From positions 1 to 13,742 of the forward strand of contig JAJDEH010000314.1 of assembly GCA_029259935.1 (NCBI GenBank): a DNA stretch of 13,742 nt. Direction: 5' to 3'. How positions within the stretch are numbered: the first letter of the stretch is position 1; the number at the start of each line of letters is the position of its first letter. Below, in pieces: positions 6,151 to 11,990 of this stretch. The position numbers were made by a program, and so were the translations under genes. The notes beneath the pieces are model-generated. The model was not told where the DNA came from. It did not search any database and saw nothing but the letters and a program-made list of their open reading frames with translations. The DNA comes from Planctomycetota bacterium (GTDB lineage Bacteria; Planctomycetota; Planctomycetia; Pirellulales; Pirellulaceae).

Positions 6151-6416
6151 CAGTCGATCCGTTCCTTCGCAGTGGTGGCTTGTTGAACGAAACTAACGCC
6201 GTACTGCTCGCGTTGGATGTAGTCTTCCCACCGCTCGGACCAAGCGTCGTTTCCCTCTAGCACCTCGACGTGCAGAAACGCCTTGCAATCGGGGCAGGTG
6301 AGGTGCCCCGTGTTGGCACCCAACTGCATGGAGATCGAAGGCGCAAAGCGGATGTCGCATCCACAGACGCAGCATCTTGTTCGGAGGCCGTGGGCCCTTT
6401 CGCCTTCATCCTTCAT
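6150..6416 (-). CDS. Cys-rich zinc-ribbon-like protein with repeat-embedded start
   Basis: 88-residue protein. The first Cys cluster is CCVCGC (15-20) and the second is CPDC (41-44), which together can form a zinc ribbon. An acidic, aromatic C-terminal half follows (NDAWSERWEDYIQREQYG). The start ATG at 6416 lies in the middle of three tandem AAGGATG units. Only this copy's ATG is in frame, and it overlaps the stop of a possible 26-codon micro-ORF by four bases. A gain or loss of one seven-base unit would change which ATG is in frame and the spacing to the micro-ORF. The end overlaps the next gene by one base. Function unknown. Confidence 0.68.
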   Translation of the reverse strand: MKDEGERAHGLRTRCCVCGCDIRFAPSISMQLGANTGHLTCPDCKAFLHVEVLEGNDAWSERWEDYIQREQYGVSFVQQATTAKERID

Positions 6417-6428
6417 CCTTCATCCTTC
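6404..6428. repeat. Heptanucleotide tandem repeat at a gene start
   Basis: About 3.5 copies of CTTCATC on the plus strand; on the minus strand this reads as three AAGGATG units (6427-6407) followed by AAGGCG. Each unit contains a Shine-Dalgarno-like AAGGA and an ATG, and the middle ATG (6416) starts the 88-residue gene. The unit AAGGATG equals the core ARGGAUG of the published CsrA-binding consensus. Confidence 0.85.
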
Positions 6429-6493
6429 CAATAAAGGTTCCAGGCCGAGGCCCTCCCGACCGACCATGGCAACGGCTGTGAAATCCGTTTCAT
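6413..6493 (-). CDS. Possible 26-residue micro-ORF
   Basis: ATG 6493 opens a 26-codon frame (MKRISQPLPWSV to WKDEG) that ends in TGA at 6415-6413, overlapping the next start in the ATGA manner seen throughout this operon. An AGG lies six bases before the ATG. It would fill part of the gap between the acetyltransferase gene and the 88-residue gene and could couple their translation. It is too short to judge by composition and could be chance. Confidence 0.3.
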   Translation of the reverse strand: MKRISQPLPWSVGRASAWNLYWKDEG

Positions 6494-6516
6494 ACTCGAC
6501 CTGGAACCAACTCCTT

Positions 6517-7050
6517 TTAGCCCTCATCCGTTAGGGCTGTTTCCTCCGACAAAAAACTTCTGGGTCCGATGACGGCGGGCCACTCAAGGCGGTACTGCAT
6601 CAAATACGCGTCGTCGGTCGAGTCTTGGTACGTGTTCCGCAGCACGGCCACGGCGTGAAATCCCATCGCCCGGAAAAAGAGCTGAGCGTCGACGTTCGTC
6701 TCCCGCACTCCCAGCATCACGCAGTTGCGGCGTTGATGGGCATGATGCGACAGTTTGCCCGTCACGTCGGCCGCCATTTGCCGGCCGATACTGAGGCGGC
6801 GAAAATCTGTATGCACGGCAAAATCAAGAAACTGAATGCTCGACTTTTGAAGCTCGTAGCACATGAACCCAACGACTCGTTCGTCGAACGCGGCAATCTT
6901 GCCGATGCAGTTGCGTTGACGCAGGCAGCAGATGAAATCTCGCTCCGTCCAGGGACTCTCAAAGCTGAGGTTTTCGATTTCCATCACCTCCGCCATATGG
7001 CAGCGTTTCAGCCAGTCGATGCGGGCTACCCTGGACTTCTTCGGATTCAT
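6517..7050 (-). CDS. RimI-like GNAT acetyltransferase
   Basis: 177-residue Gcn5-related N-acetyltransferase, using acetyl-CoA to acetylate an amine, in this subgroup typically a protein N-terminus such as that of ribosomal protein S18. Seen: MEIENLSFESPWTERDF (23-39), as in RimI; the pyrophosphate-binding region around DFRRLSIGRQM (82-92), a slightly divergent R-x-x-G-x-G/A loop; and GVRETNVDAQLFFRAMGF (114-131), closely matching the RimI motif B. It is longer than E. coli RimI by roughly 30 residues, with extra residues at both ends. ATG 7050 overlaps the upstream stop by four bases. A second acetyltransferase carried on a mobile element may target an element or host protein; the true substrate is not determined by sequence. 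Confidence 0.8.
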   Translation of the reverse strand: MNPKKSRVARIDWLKRCHMAEVMEIENLSFESPWTERDFICCLRQRNCIGKIAAFDERVVGFMCYELQKSSIQFLDFAVHTDFRRLSIGRQMAADVTGKLSHHAHQRRNCVMLGVRETNVDAQLFFRAMGFHAVAVLRNTYQDSTDDAYLMQYRLEWPAVIGPRSFLSEETALTDEG

Positions 7051-7307
7051 GGTTTCGCCTTTCCAAAAAAGAACCGTCGGTTCGACCGATAAAACCTCTC
7101 GAGGCCGGCAAGATCATCGGCGGCCTCGCCTTTGTGCGTGTACGGTCCCACGGGCCCGCAGCAAAGACCGACAACCCAAATCGCCGGCTCGCGTTCGTCA
7201 GCGTCAAGCTCGGGCGCGTGACGCGCGAACTGAGCCTCCGTTTTCAAACGCCTCAACTGGCCGTGACCCCACGGAAGATCTTTCTTGGCTTTGCTCTTGG
7301 CCGCCAT
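7047..7307 (-). CDS. Small basic hypothetical protein
   Basis: 86-residue protein from ATG 7307, which overlaps the upstream stop by one base (TAATG); a longer reading from 7412 would cover the upstream gene and is rejected. The Lys-rich N-terminus (MAAKSKAKKDLPWGHGQLRR) is followed by an acidic middle, a hydrophobic stretch with two adjacent cysteines (WVVGLCCGPVGPYTHKGEAA), and a basic aromatic C-terminus (RFYRSNRRFFFGK). It overlaps the acetyltransferase gene by four bases. No family recognised. Confidence 0.62.
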   Translation of the reverse strand: MAAKSKAKKDLPWGHGQLRRLKTEAQFARHAPELDADEREPAIWVVGLCCGPVGPYTHKGEAADDLAGLERFYRSNRRFFFGKAKP

Positions 7308-7537
7308 TAGTCCGCCCCCAGTTGCTGTAGCGTGCGCTGGCCCTCGGCCCGCTCGCTTTGCGCGATCAGCGGCATTTGCGAATCGTCCGACAGCGAAGCA
7401 ATTTGCTCCCACGTAACGAACTTACTCTTGCGCCGTCGATAACCACGAATCACCAGCCCGTCTTCAGTGACATGCACCACCAACCGGCGATCCCCCACGC
7501 GACGAATGATCGGATTGCTCAAAACAGTAAGGCTCAT
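7307..7537 (-). CDS. Small conserved-looking hypothetical protein
   Basis: 76-residue protein from ATG 7537, preceded by a GGGGA ribosome binding site about five bases upstream and overlapping the stop of a possible 32-codon micro-ORF by four bases. Residues 1-45 read as a compact domain (NPIIRRVGDRRLVVHVTEDG, then LVIRGYRRRKSKFVTWEQIA), with a basic patch that could bind nucleic acid. The C-terminus is helical (RAEGQRTLQQLG). It is the first clear gene of the operon, just downstream of the integrase pair. I do not recognise the family and give no function. Confidence 0.68.
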   Translation of the reverse strand: MSLTVLSNPIIRRVGDRRLVVHVTEDGLVIRGYRRRKSKFVTWEQIASLSDDSQMPLIAQSERAEGQRTLQQLGAD

Positions 7538-7632
7538 GATTTCCCCGTTGCCGCCCCGGATCGCTGGCGCGTAGTGCGAGTTTTTGCTCCGTTGCGTTTC
7601 GCCTTGATGCAGTTTTCCTTACTGGCTCTCAT
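7534..7632 (-). CDS. Possible 32-residue basic micro-ORF
   Basis: ATG 7632, with AAAGGG ending seven bases upstream, opens a 32-codon frame rich in Arg and Lys (KAKRNGAKTRTTRQRSGAA). Its TGA at 7536-7534 overlaps ATG 7537 in an ATGA junction. The ribosome binding site and the junction make it credible as the true first gene of the operon or a leader peptide. The basic composition would suit nucleic-acid binding. Confidence 0.4.
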   Translation of the reverse strand: MRASKENCIKAKRNGAKTRTTRQRSGAATGKS

Positions 7633-7639
7633 CGATGAG
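7628..7639. promoter_or_regulatory. 12-base palindrome over the micro-ORF start
   Basis: CTCATCGATGAG is a perfect palindrome that overlaps the ATG of the possible micro-ORF at 7632. Its position at the head of the operon would suit an operator or a site affecting initiation; it may also be chance. Confidence 0.35.
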
Positions 7640-7647
7640 CCCTTTCT

Positions 7648-7705
7648 TCCAAGCGCCCGCAGAGGGCCGTTGCTTCCCAGGGCGGTGGACCGGCGGGCGC
7701 TTGGA
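7648..7705. promoter_or_regulatory. 13-base-pair hairpin ahead of the accessory operon
   Basis: TCCAAGCGCCCGC (7648-7660) pairs perfectly with 7693-7705 across a 32-base loop. It lies in the 321-base gap between the truncated integrase gene and the 7537 gene, just upstream of the AAAGGG box. There is no T-run after it on the minus strand, so it is not a classical terminator; a leader structure, a transcription pause or a recombination site are all possible. No credible protein fills the rest of 7633-7858. Confidence 0.55.
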
Positions 7706-7858
7706 GTCGAGAATAGAGAAACGACCTCCGCGGCCCGGCAGGGCAGGCCAAAAAACCGCGAAGGAACCAACGAGAATCGAAAAGACGCCCCGCCTGACCG
7801 CAAAGCAAACGGGGCATCCGGCGCGACAACGAGCCACGCCAAGAAGAAAGAACAGTAA

Positions 7859-8668
7859 TCACGGCCACCGAGCAGCCGCCGCAGTGAGTCGTAATTTGTG
7901 CCATAGGTCTCGCCGCGAGATCGCCCGCACATCGGATCGCAACCCAGCGTCGACGAGCAACCGCTTGAGAATCATCGTGAGCGCCGGCCAGGCAGCGAAT
8001 GCTCGATCCAAAGGCCAATCGTCGAACACGCCTGGCTTCCCGTTGCCAAGCAACCTCCCCATCATCTCGACGGTCCTCGGCTTCAGCTCGACGACTTTCG
8101 CCTCGCGTTCCTTGCGGGCTTCCGCCGAGATCACCAGCCGGCCTTCGTCCAAGTCGACCCAGTCCCACTGAATCGCCATCACGGCCGTAGGGCGCTCGAT
8201 CGAGTCGTCCAGAGTCAGCAGCAGCGCGGTAAACCAATCGGCCATCCTGAACGGCCCTACGGTCCCCGGCAGCTCCCCAGCCGCCGAGAGGATCCGTTCG
8301 AACTCCTCGACCGACCAGGCAACTTGTTTGGAACTCTCCCGGAGAAGCAAGACGTTTTCCACGGGTCCGGAATACCCCTTCACGCGAGCCCAATTCCAAA
8401 GCGACAACGCCACTCGCAGAAGGCGATTGCGGGTCGCCTGCGATCGCCGGAGCGCCATCGCCCGTTCGATCAGGTCGGCATCGAAGTCGGACGGCCGCAT
8501 GTCGTGCAGCGCACCAGGTTGTCTCAGCTCGCGAGAGAGAAACACCGTGTTCAACAACTGCACGTCGCATCGGTAGCTGGCAACGGTTCGCAGACTCGCG
8601 CCGGCAAACCCCGGCTTGAGACAATAAATTTGATCGAAGAATTGCATCAACGTCAGATCGTTCTTCAT
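7859..8668 (-). CDS. Tyrosine recombinase paralogue lacking the catalytic tyrosine
   Basis: 269-residue protein clearly paralogous to the complete integrase beside it: same start region (MKNDLTLMQFFDQ), same SAM-like core-binding region and same WPALTxxLKRLL and RDLWHK segments. The first catalytic arginine is kept (Arg159 in ERPTAVMAIQWDW) and so is the HxxR box (His257, Arg260). The protein stops nine residues later, before the GH and Tyr boxes, and no other downstream frame restores them. The frame up to that point is undamaged, so this is a clean C-terminal truncation rather than a heavily decayed pseudogene. ATG 8668 has GGGAGG six bases upstream, 18 bases after the complete integrase stops. 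It could be a pseudogene or a catalytically dead partner or regulator of the complete integrase. Confidence 0.82.
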   Translation of the reverse strand: MKNDLTLMQFFDQIYCLKPGFAGASLRTVASYRCDVQLLNTVFLSRELRQPGALHDMRPSDFDADLIERAMALRRSQATRNRLLRVALSLWNWARVKGYSGPVENVLLLRESSKQVAWSVEEFERILSAAGELPGTVGPFRMADWFTALLLTLDDSIERPTAVMAIQWDWVDLDEGRLVISAEARKEREAKVVELKPRTVEMMGRLLGNGKPGVFDDWPLDRAFAAWPALTMILKRLLVDAGLRSDVRAISRRDLWHKLRLTAAAARWP

Positions 8669-8686
8669 TGCGATCCTCCCAGGAAA

Positions 8687-9682
8687 TCACGATGCGTTGT
8701 CGCGGAACAAACGCAACTGTTTGGGGTTGGGGATCGGAAGTACGTCCGCTTGCGACTTGCGATTGAGCTTCGACTTGTCGATGTAACGCCAAGTGATCTC
8801 GGAACTGCTGTGGCCTAGCCACTCGCGCACCAGTTCGATATCGCCCGTCTTCTCGTAGCAGGCCGTCGCGAAGGTGCGGCGTATTTTGTGCCAGAGATCG
8901 CGCCGCGAAACCGATCTCATATCGGCTCGCAAGCCCGCATCGATCAGCAGCCGCTTCAACACTTTCGTGAGCGCCGGCCACGTGTCGCCGCCGCGATCGA
9001 AGGGCCAATCGTCGAACACGCCGGGCTTTCCGTTGCCTTGCAACTTGCGCAACAGTTCGACCGTCTCCGGTATCAACTTGACGACCTGCCCCTCGCTGTC
9101 CTTCTGCACCTCCGGCTCGATCACAAGCCGCCGCTCGCCCAAGTCGATCCAATCCCATTGAATCGCCATCACGGCCGTGATACGCACTCCCGAGTTGTAA
9201 ACCGTCCACAGCAACGCAGCGAACCATTCGGACTCCGAGAAGGGCCCCACGGTGCCGGTCAGCTCGCCAGCCGCGAACAGGATGCGTTCGAATTCCTCGA
9301 TCGACCAGGCGACCGGCTCGCGAATAGGTTCCCGGTACTTCGAGACCTTCTTTTGCGACGCTTCGGAATACCCCTTCTCTTGGGCCCAATTCCAGATCGA
9401 GTTCGCGACGCGCCGCACGCGGTTGCAAGTCGAACGTGAGCGCCCCTGATTGAGCTGAAAGGCCATGGTCCGTTCGATGAGATCGGTCGCAAAGTCCGAG
9501 GGCCGCATGTCGCGAACCTTCGCATCCGGTTCCGTCTCCAACAGGCGGGCGCGGAACACTTTGTTCAGCAGCCGCACGTCCACACGGTAAACGTCGATCG
9601 TGCGAGGGCTTCCTCCCGCGATCTCCGGTTTGAGGCAAAAGACTTGATCGAAGAATTGCATTAACGTCAGGTCGTCCTTCAC
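8687..9682 (-). CDS. int: Tyrosine recombinase (site-specific integrase)
   Basis: 331-residue phage-type integrase that would insert the element into and excise it from the tRNA-Leu site by a covalent 3'-phosphotyrosine intermediate. N-terminal SAM-like core-binding domain at about 5-105. Catalytic domain: Arg167 (SGVRITAV), HKIR box (His265, Arg268), LGHSS (His291) and nucleophile Tyr300 in WRYID. Start: GGGAGG is directly followed by ATGGCAGTG, and the truncated paralogue has GGGAGGATCGCAATG at the same place, so the GTG at 9682 (six bases after the box) is the better start; an ATG at 9688 touches the box. A longer reading to 9802 runs into a hairpin region and is unsupported. The gene sits about 450 bases from attR, pointing into the element, and is followed by its truncated paralogue. 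Confidence 0.9.
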   Translation of the reverse strand: MKDDLTLMQFFDQVFCLKPEIAGGSPRTIDVYRVDVRLLNKVFRARLLETEPDAKVRDMRPSDFATDLIERTMAFQLNQGRSRSTCNRVRRVANSIWNWAQEKGYSEASQKKVSKYREPIREPVAWSIEEFERILFAAGELTGTVGPFSESEWFAALLWTVYNSGVRITAVMAIQWDWIDLGERRLVIEPEVQKDSEGQVVKLIPETVELLRKLQGNGKPGVFDDWPFDRGGDTWPALTKVLKRLLIDAGLRADMRSVSRRDLWHKIRRTFATACYEKTGDIELVREWLGHSSSEITWRYIDKSKLNRKSQADVLPIPNPKQLRLFRDNAS

Positions 9683-9789
9683 TGCCATCCTCCCTTCGCA
9701 AGCACGCGCTCCCCACTCCAGTTGTAGGCTTGCCGAAGAGTCTGCCGTCCATGATCGCGAATCCCTCCACGCCGGTTCAAACAGCGCAG

Positions 9790-9826
9790 CGCGCAACCCC
9801 AAAGACTACGCGTATGGGGTTGCGCG
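9790..9826. promoter_or_regulatory. 11-12 base-pair inverted repeat upstream of int
   Basis: CGCGCAACCCC (9790-9800) pairs with GGGGTTGCGCG (9816-9826), and 9801/9815 add one more pair. It lies between the integrase start and attR. It may be an operator, a transcription terminator or an arm-type integrase site. Confidence 0.5.
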
Positions 9827-9876
9827 AGCGCGTGAAAACTGATCTCTGCGTTTTTCAGGCGGCCGGCTAAATGACC

Positions 9877-9895
9877 ACTGACAAGAGTTGTCAGT
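9877..9895. promoter_or_regulatory. 19-base operator-like dyad
   Basis: ACTGACAA and TTGTCAGT are perfect 8-base arms around GAG. The short spacing and length are typical of a dimeric repressor site, and the place (about 195 bases upstream of int) suits control of recombination genes. Confidence 0.5.
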
Positions 9896-9908
9896 CCGCA
9901 TCGAGGTC

Positions 9909-9935
9909 CGACCGAGTTTTCCCATCACTCGGTCG
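9909..9935. promoter_or_regulatory. 8-base-pair dyad upstream of int
   Basis: CGACCGAG (9909-9916) pairs perfectly with CTCGGTCG (9928-9935) around an 11-base loop. There is no T-run on either side. It is the third dyad within 150 bases between int and attR. Confidence 0.45.
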
Positions 9936-10134
9936 TGCGGCCCCGCAGAGGCCAGATTGGCTCATGGAGGCAAGATCGAATGATACGTCAAATACTTAGC
10001 GAGGGACAATCTAACGCGCTTCCGAATCATGTCAACAATTCACTTCGAATTTTTTCAAGAATTGTTCCGCGACGAAGCGCGTGCGCGCGATGAAATCGAA
10101 GTCGGCCGAGCGAGGTGAATGCGTGTAACACGAA
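9936..10134. other. Gene-free AT-richer stretch inside attR
   Basis: I see no credible gene between the dyads and the tRNA fragment. The part around 10030-10070 is AT-rich, with AACAATT (10034-10040) inverted at 10060-10066, a composition often seen near attachment sites where bending proteins bind. The int promoter probably lies here or just left of it. Confidence 0.35.
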
Positions 10135-10192
10135 TTAGACTCAGGATCTAGTGTCCGATAAGGACGTGGAGGTTCGAATCCTCTCATCCGCA
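10135..10192 (+). other. 3' fragment of tRNA-Leu(CAG): putative attR
   Basis: Anticodon stem TTAGA (10135-10139) and TCTAG (10147-10151) enclose loop CTCAGGA with anticodon CAG. A long variable arm GTCC-GATAA-GGAC (10154-10165) follows, then a T arm with loop TTCGAAT (10173-10179), then the 3' acceptor strand CATCCGC (10185-10191) and discriminator A. No CCA is encoded. The expected 5' acceptor GCGGATG and D arm are not found upstream. This half-tRNA is the signature of an integration event in the anticodon region; the intact copy should lie at the other end of the element. Confidence 0.8.
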
Positions 10193-10486
10193 CTTGCCCG
10201 GAAGAATTTCTATTGTTCGGCCCGCGTTTCGGCAGGGCTGATGGGGTGGAAAGCTCTAGTCCAACCGTCCCAATCTCCTGGCATTTCGGCTCCCTTCATG
10301 TGGCTAAGCTCTTCAGATCCAGCCTGGACGGGTCCCAGAGCGTTACCATTGGGTCAAGTGATCACTCCCTTCGGACGGCGAGGTATGATGGGAACGAGGC
10401 CCGTGGTCCGCTTTTCTCTTCGGCGCCCAATTGGCGGGTGAGTTCTTGAGGGCCATGTTATCGCGAAATTCTGGAGAACCCTGAAA
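10193..10486. other. Chromosomal intergenic region right of attR
   Basis: No credible gene. The open frames here are short and begin inside the tRNA fragment. The region should hold the promoter of the sulfatase gene, but I see no clear -35/-10 pair. Confidence 0.5.
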
Positions 10487-11962
10487 ATGACAATGCGAAT
10501 TCGTGCCAATCTTGTGCTCGGCTTGTTTTGTATTGGTGTCGCCCTCCTGCTCGCGCCTGTCTCGGCGCGGGCGAAGGATGAATCGCGACCGAATGTTCTG
10601 TTCATCATTTGCGATGATCTGAATTGCGACCTCGGTTGCTACGGCCACAAGCTGGTTCAATCGCCGAATATCGACCGGTTAGCCCAGCGGGGTGTCCGGT
10701 TCGACCACGCTTATTGTCAATATCCGCTGTGTGGTCCCAGCCGGGCCTCGTTCATGACAGGGCTCTATCCAGACCAGACGCTGATTCGCCGCAACGCCAT
10801 TCGGCTCCGCGAACGGCTGCCGGATGTGCAAAGCATGTCGCAGATGTTTCGCCGCAACGGATACACGGCGACGCGGATTGGCAAGATGTATCATTACAAT
10901 GTGCCAGCCGATATCGGCAACGACGGCCATGACGACCCGGCTTCGTGGGACTACAAATTCAATCCGCGCGGACGCGACAAGACCGACGAACCCAAAATCT
11001 TCAGCCTTAGGCCGGGCAGTTTTGGCGGAACGCTCAGTTGGCTGGCCGCCGACGGGACCGACGATCAACAAACCGATGCCATCGGCGCGGCCGAGGCGAT
11101 CAAGAGGCTGGAATCGCACGCCAAGGACGAGACGCCTTTCTTTCTGGCAGTGGGTTTCTATCGACCGCACACGCCGTACGTGGCGACCAAAAAGTATTTC
11201 GAAATGTATCCTCGCGAGCAAATCGTCGTGCCCAGCGTGCCGAACGGATACTTGGACACGCTGCCCATGCCCGCTCGGAATTCCGTCACGCGCAAGAAAG
11301 AACAATTGAAGCTGGCCAACGATCTGGCACGGCAAGCGATCCAGGCTTATTACGCGTCGATTTCCTTTGTCGACGCCCAAGTGGGACGGGTCGTGGACGC
11401 CGTAGAGCGGCTTGAGCTGGCGAACGATACCGTCATCATTTTCACTTCCGATCACGGCTACCACATGGGCGAGCATGGCCATTGGCAAAAGACAACGCTG
11501 TTCGAGAACGCGGCACGCGTTCCCTTGATCATCTCCAGTCCAGGAATGAAGACCGCTGGCGAAAGTACGTCTTGCCCCGCCGAGATGCTCGACTTTTATC
11601 CCACCCTTTCCGACCTCTGCAATCTGCCCGCTCCGAAAAACCTGTCGGGCGTCAGTTTGAAGCCGGCGCTGGAAAACACCGAGGCGACTCCGCGCACCGC
11701 CGCGCTGACCCAATATGCCAATGGGTACAGCATTCGCACCCCGCGCTATCGTTATACCGAATGGGGACCCGAGGGCCGCTTAGGCGCGGAACTATACGAT
11801 CACCGGACGGACGCCGCCGAAATGACGAATCTGGCCAGCCATCCTGAGTCGAGCAAGGTTGTCGCCGAAATGTCTCGTCTACTGCACCGCCGCGTTCGCG
11901 AGGCGCAATCCGCCCCGCCAGGATTGAAGCAAGTGCCCGCCAAGAAAAAGAAGAAGTCCTGA
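10487..11962 (+). CDS. Secreted sulfatase, iduronate-2-sulfatase-like (S1_7-type)
   Basis: 491-residue type I sulfatase that hydrolyses sulfate esters, probably on a sulfated polysaccharide. An N-terminal signal peptide (residues 1 to about 29, hydrophobic core LVLGLFCIGVALLLAPV) directs it out of the cytoplasm. RPNVLFIICDDL supplies metal ligands Asp43/Asp44. CGPSRASFMTG (Cys82) is the formylglycine signature CxPSR. SDHGYHMGEHGHWQK (Asp322, His323, Lys335) completes the metal and sulfate site. The overall order, including KMYHYN and GFYRPHTPY, matches iduronate-2-sulfatase-like enzymes, and the length is normal. The C-terminus ends in a lysine run. GGAG lies about ten bases upstream of ATG 10487. 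It converges on the M81 peptidase gene 28 bases away. Such genes abound in planctomycetes; this one marks the chromosome side of attR. Confidence 0.92.
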   Translation: MTMRIRANLVLGLFCIGVALLLAPVSARAKDESRPNVLFIICDDLNCDLGCYGHKLVQSPNIDRLAQRGVRFDHAYCQYPLCGPSRASFMTGLYPDQTLIRRNAIRLRERLPDVQSMSQMFRRNGYTATRIGKMYHYNVPADIGNDGHDDPASWDYKFNPRGRDKTDEPKIFSLRPGSFGGTLSWLAADGTDDQQTDAIGAAEAIKRLESHAKDETPFFLAVGFYRPHTPYVATKKYFEMYPREQIVVPSVPNGYLDTLPMPARNSVTRKKEQLKLANDLARQAIQAYYASISFVDAQVGRVVDAVERLELANDTVIIFTSDHGYHMGEHGHWQKTTLFENAARVPLIISSPGMKTAGESTSCPAEMLDFYPTLSDLCNLPAPKNLSGVSLKPALENTEATPRTAALTQYANGYSIRTPRYRYTEWGPEGRLGAELYDHRTDAAEMTNLASHPESSKVVAEMSRLLHRRVREAQSAPPGLKQVPAKKKKKS

Positions 11963-11990
11963 AGACGACGGACCCGGCTATCGACCGAGC

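Noticed and set aside
7785..7820. GCCCCG / CGGGGC hairpin after the truncated integrase as a terminator
   Set aside because: The stem is six pairs with a 17-base loop and no T-run follows on either strand.
7629..9770. A 713-codon open frame on the minus strand spanning both integrase genes
   Set aside because: It is another frame of the two integrase genes and is Arg/Gly-rich with no domain; the integrase frames carry clear catalytic motifs.
9683..9802. N-terminal extension of the integrase to 9802
   Set aside because: The extension overlaps a strong inverted repeat, has no counterpart in the paralogue, and the ribosome binding site points to GTG 9682.
10151..10441. A 96-codon plus-strand frame starting in the tRNA fragment
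   Set aside because: Its N-terminus is a translation of the tRNA variable and T arms, a common false gene; the rest has no protein-like features.
10679..11713. A 344-codon minus-strand frame inside the sulfatase gene
   Set aside because: It is a shadow of the sulfatase, whose signal peptide and CxPSR signature are unambiguous.
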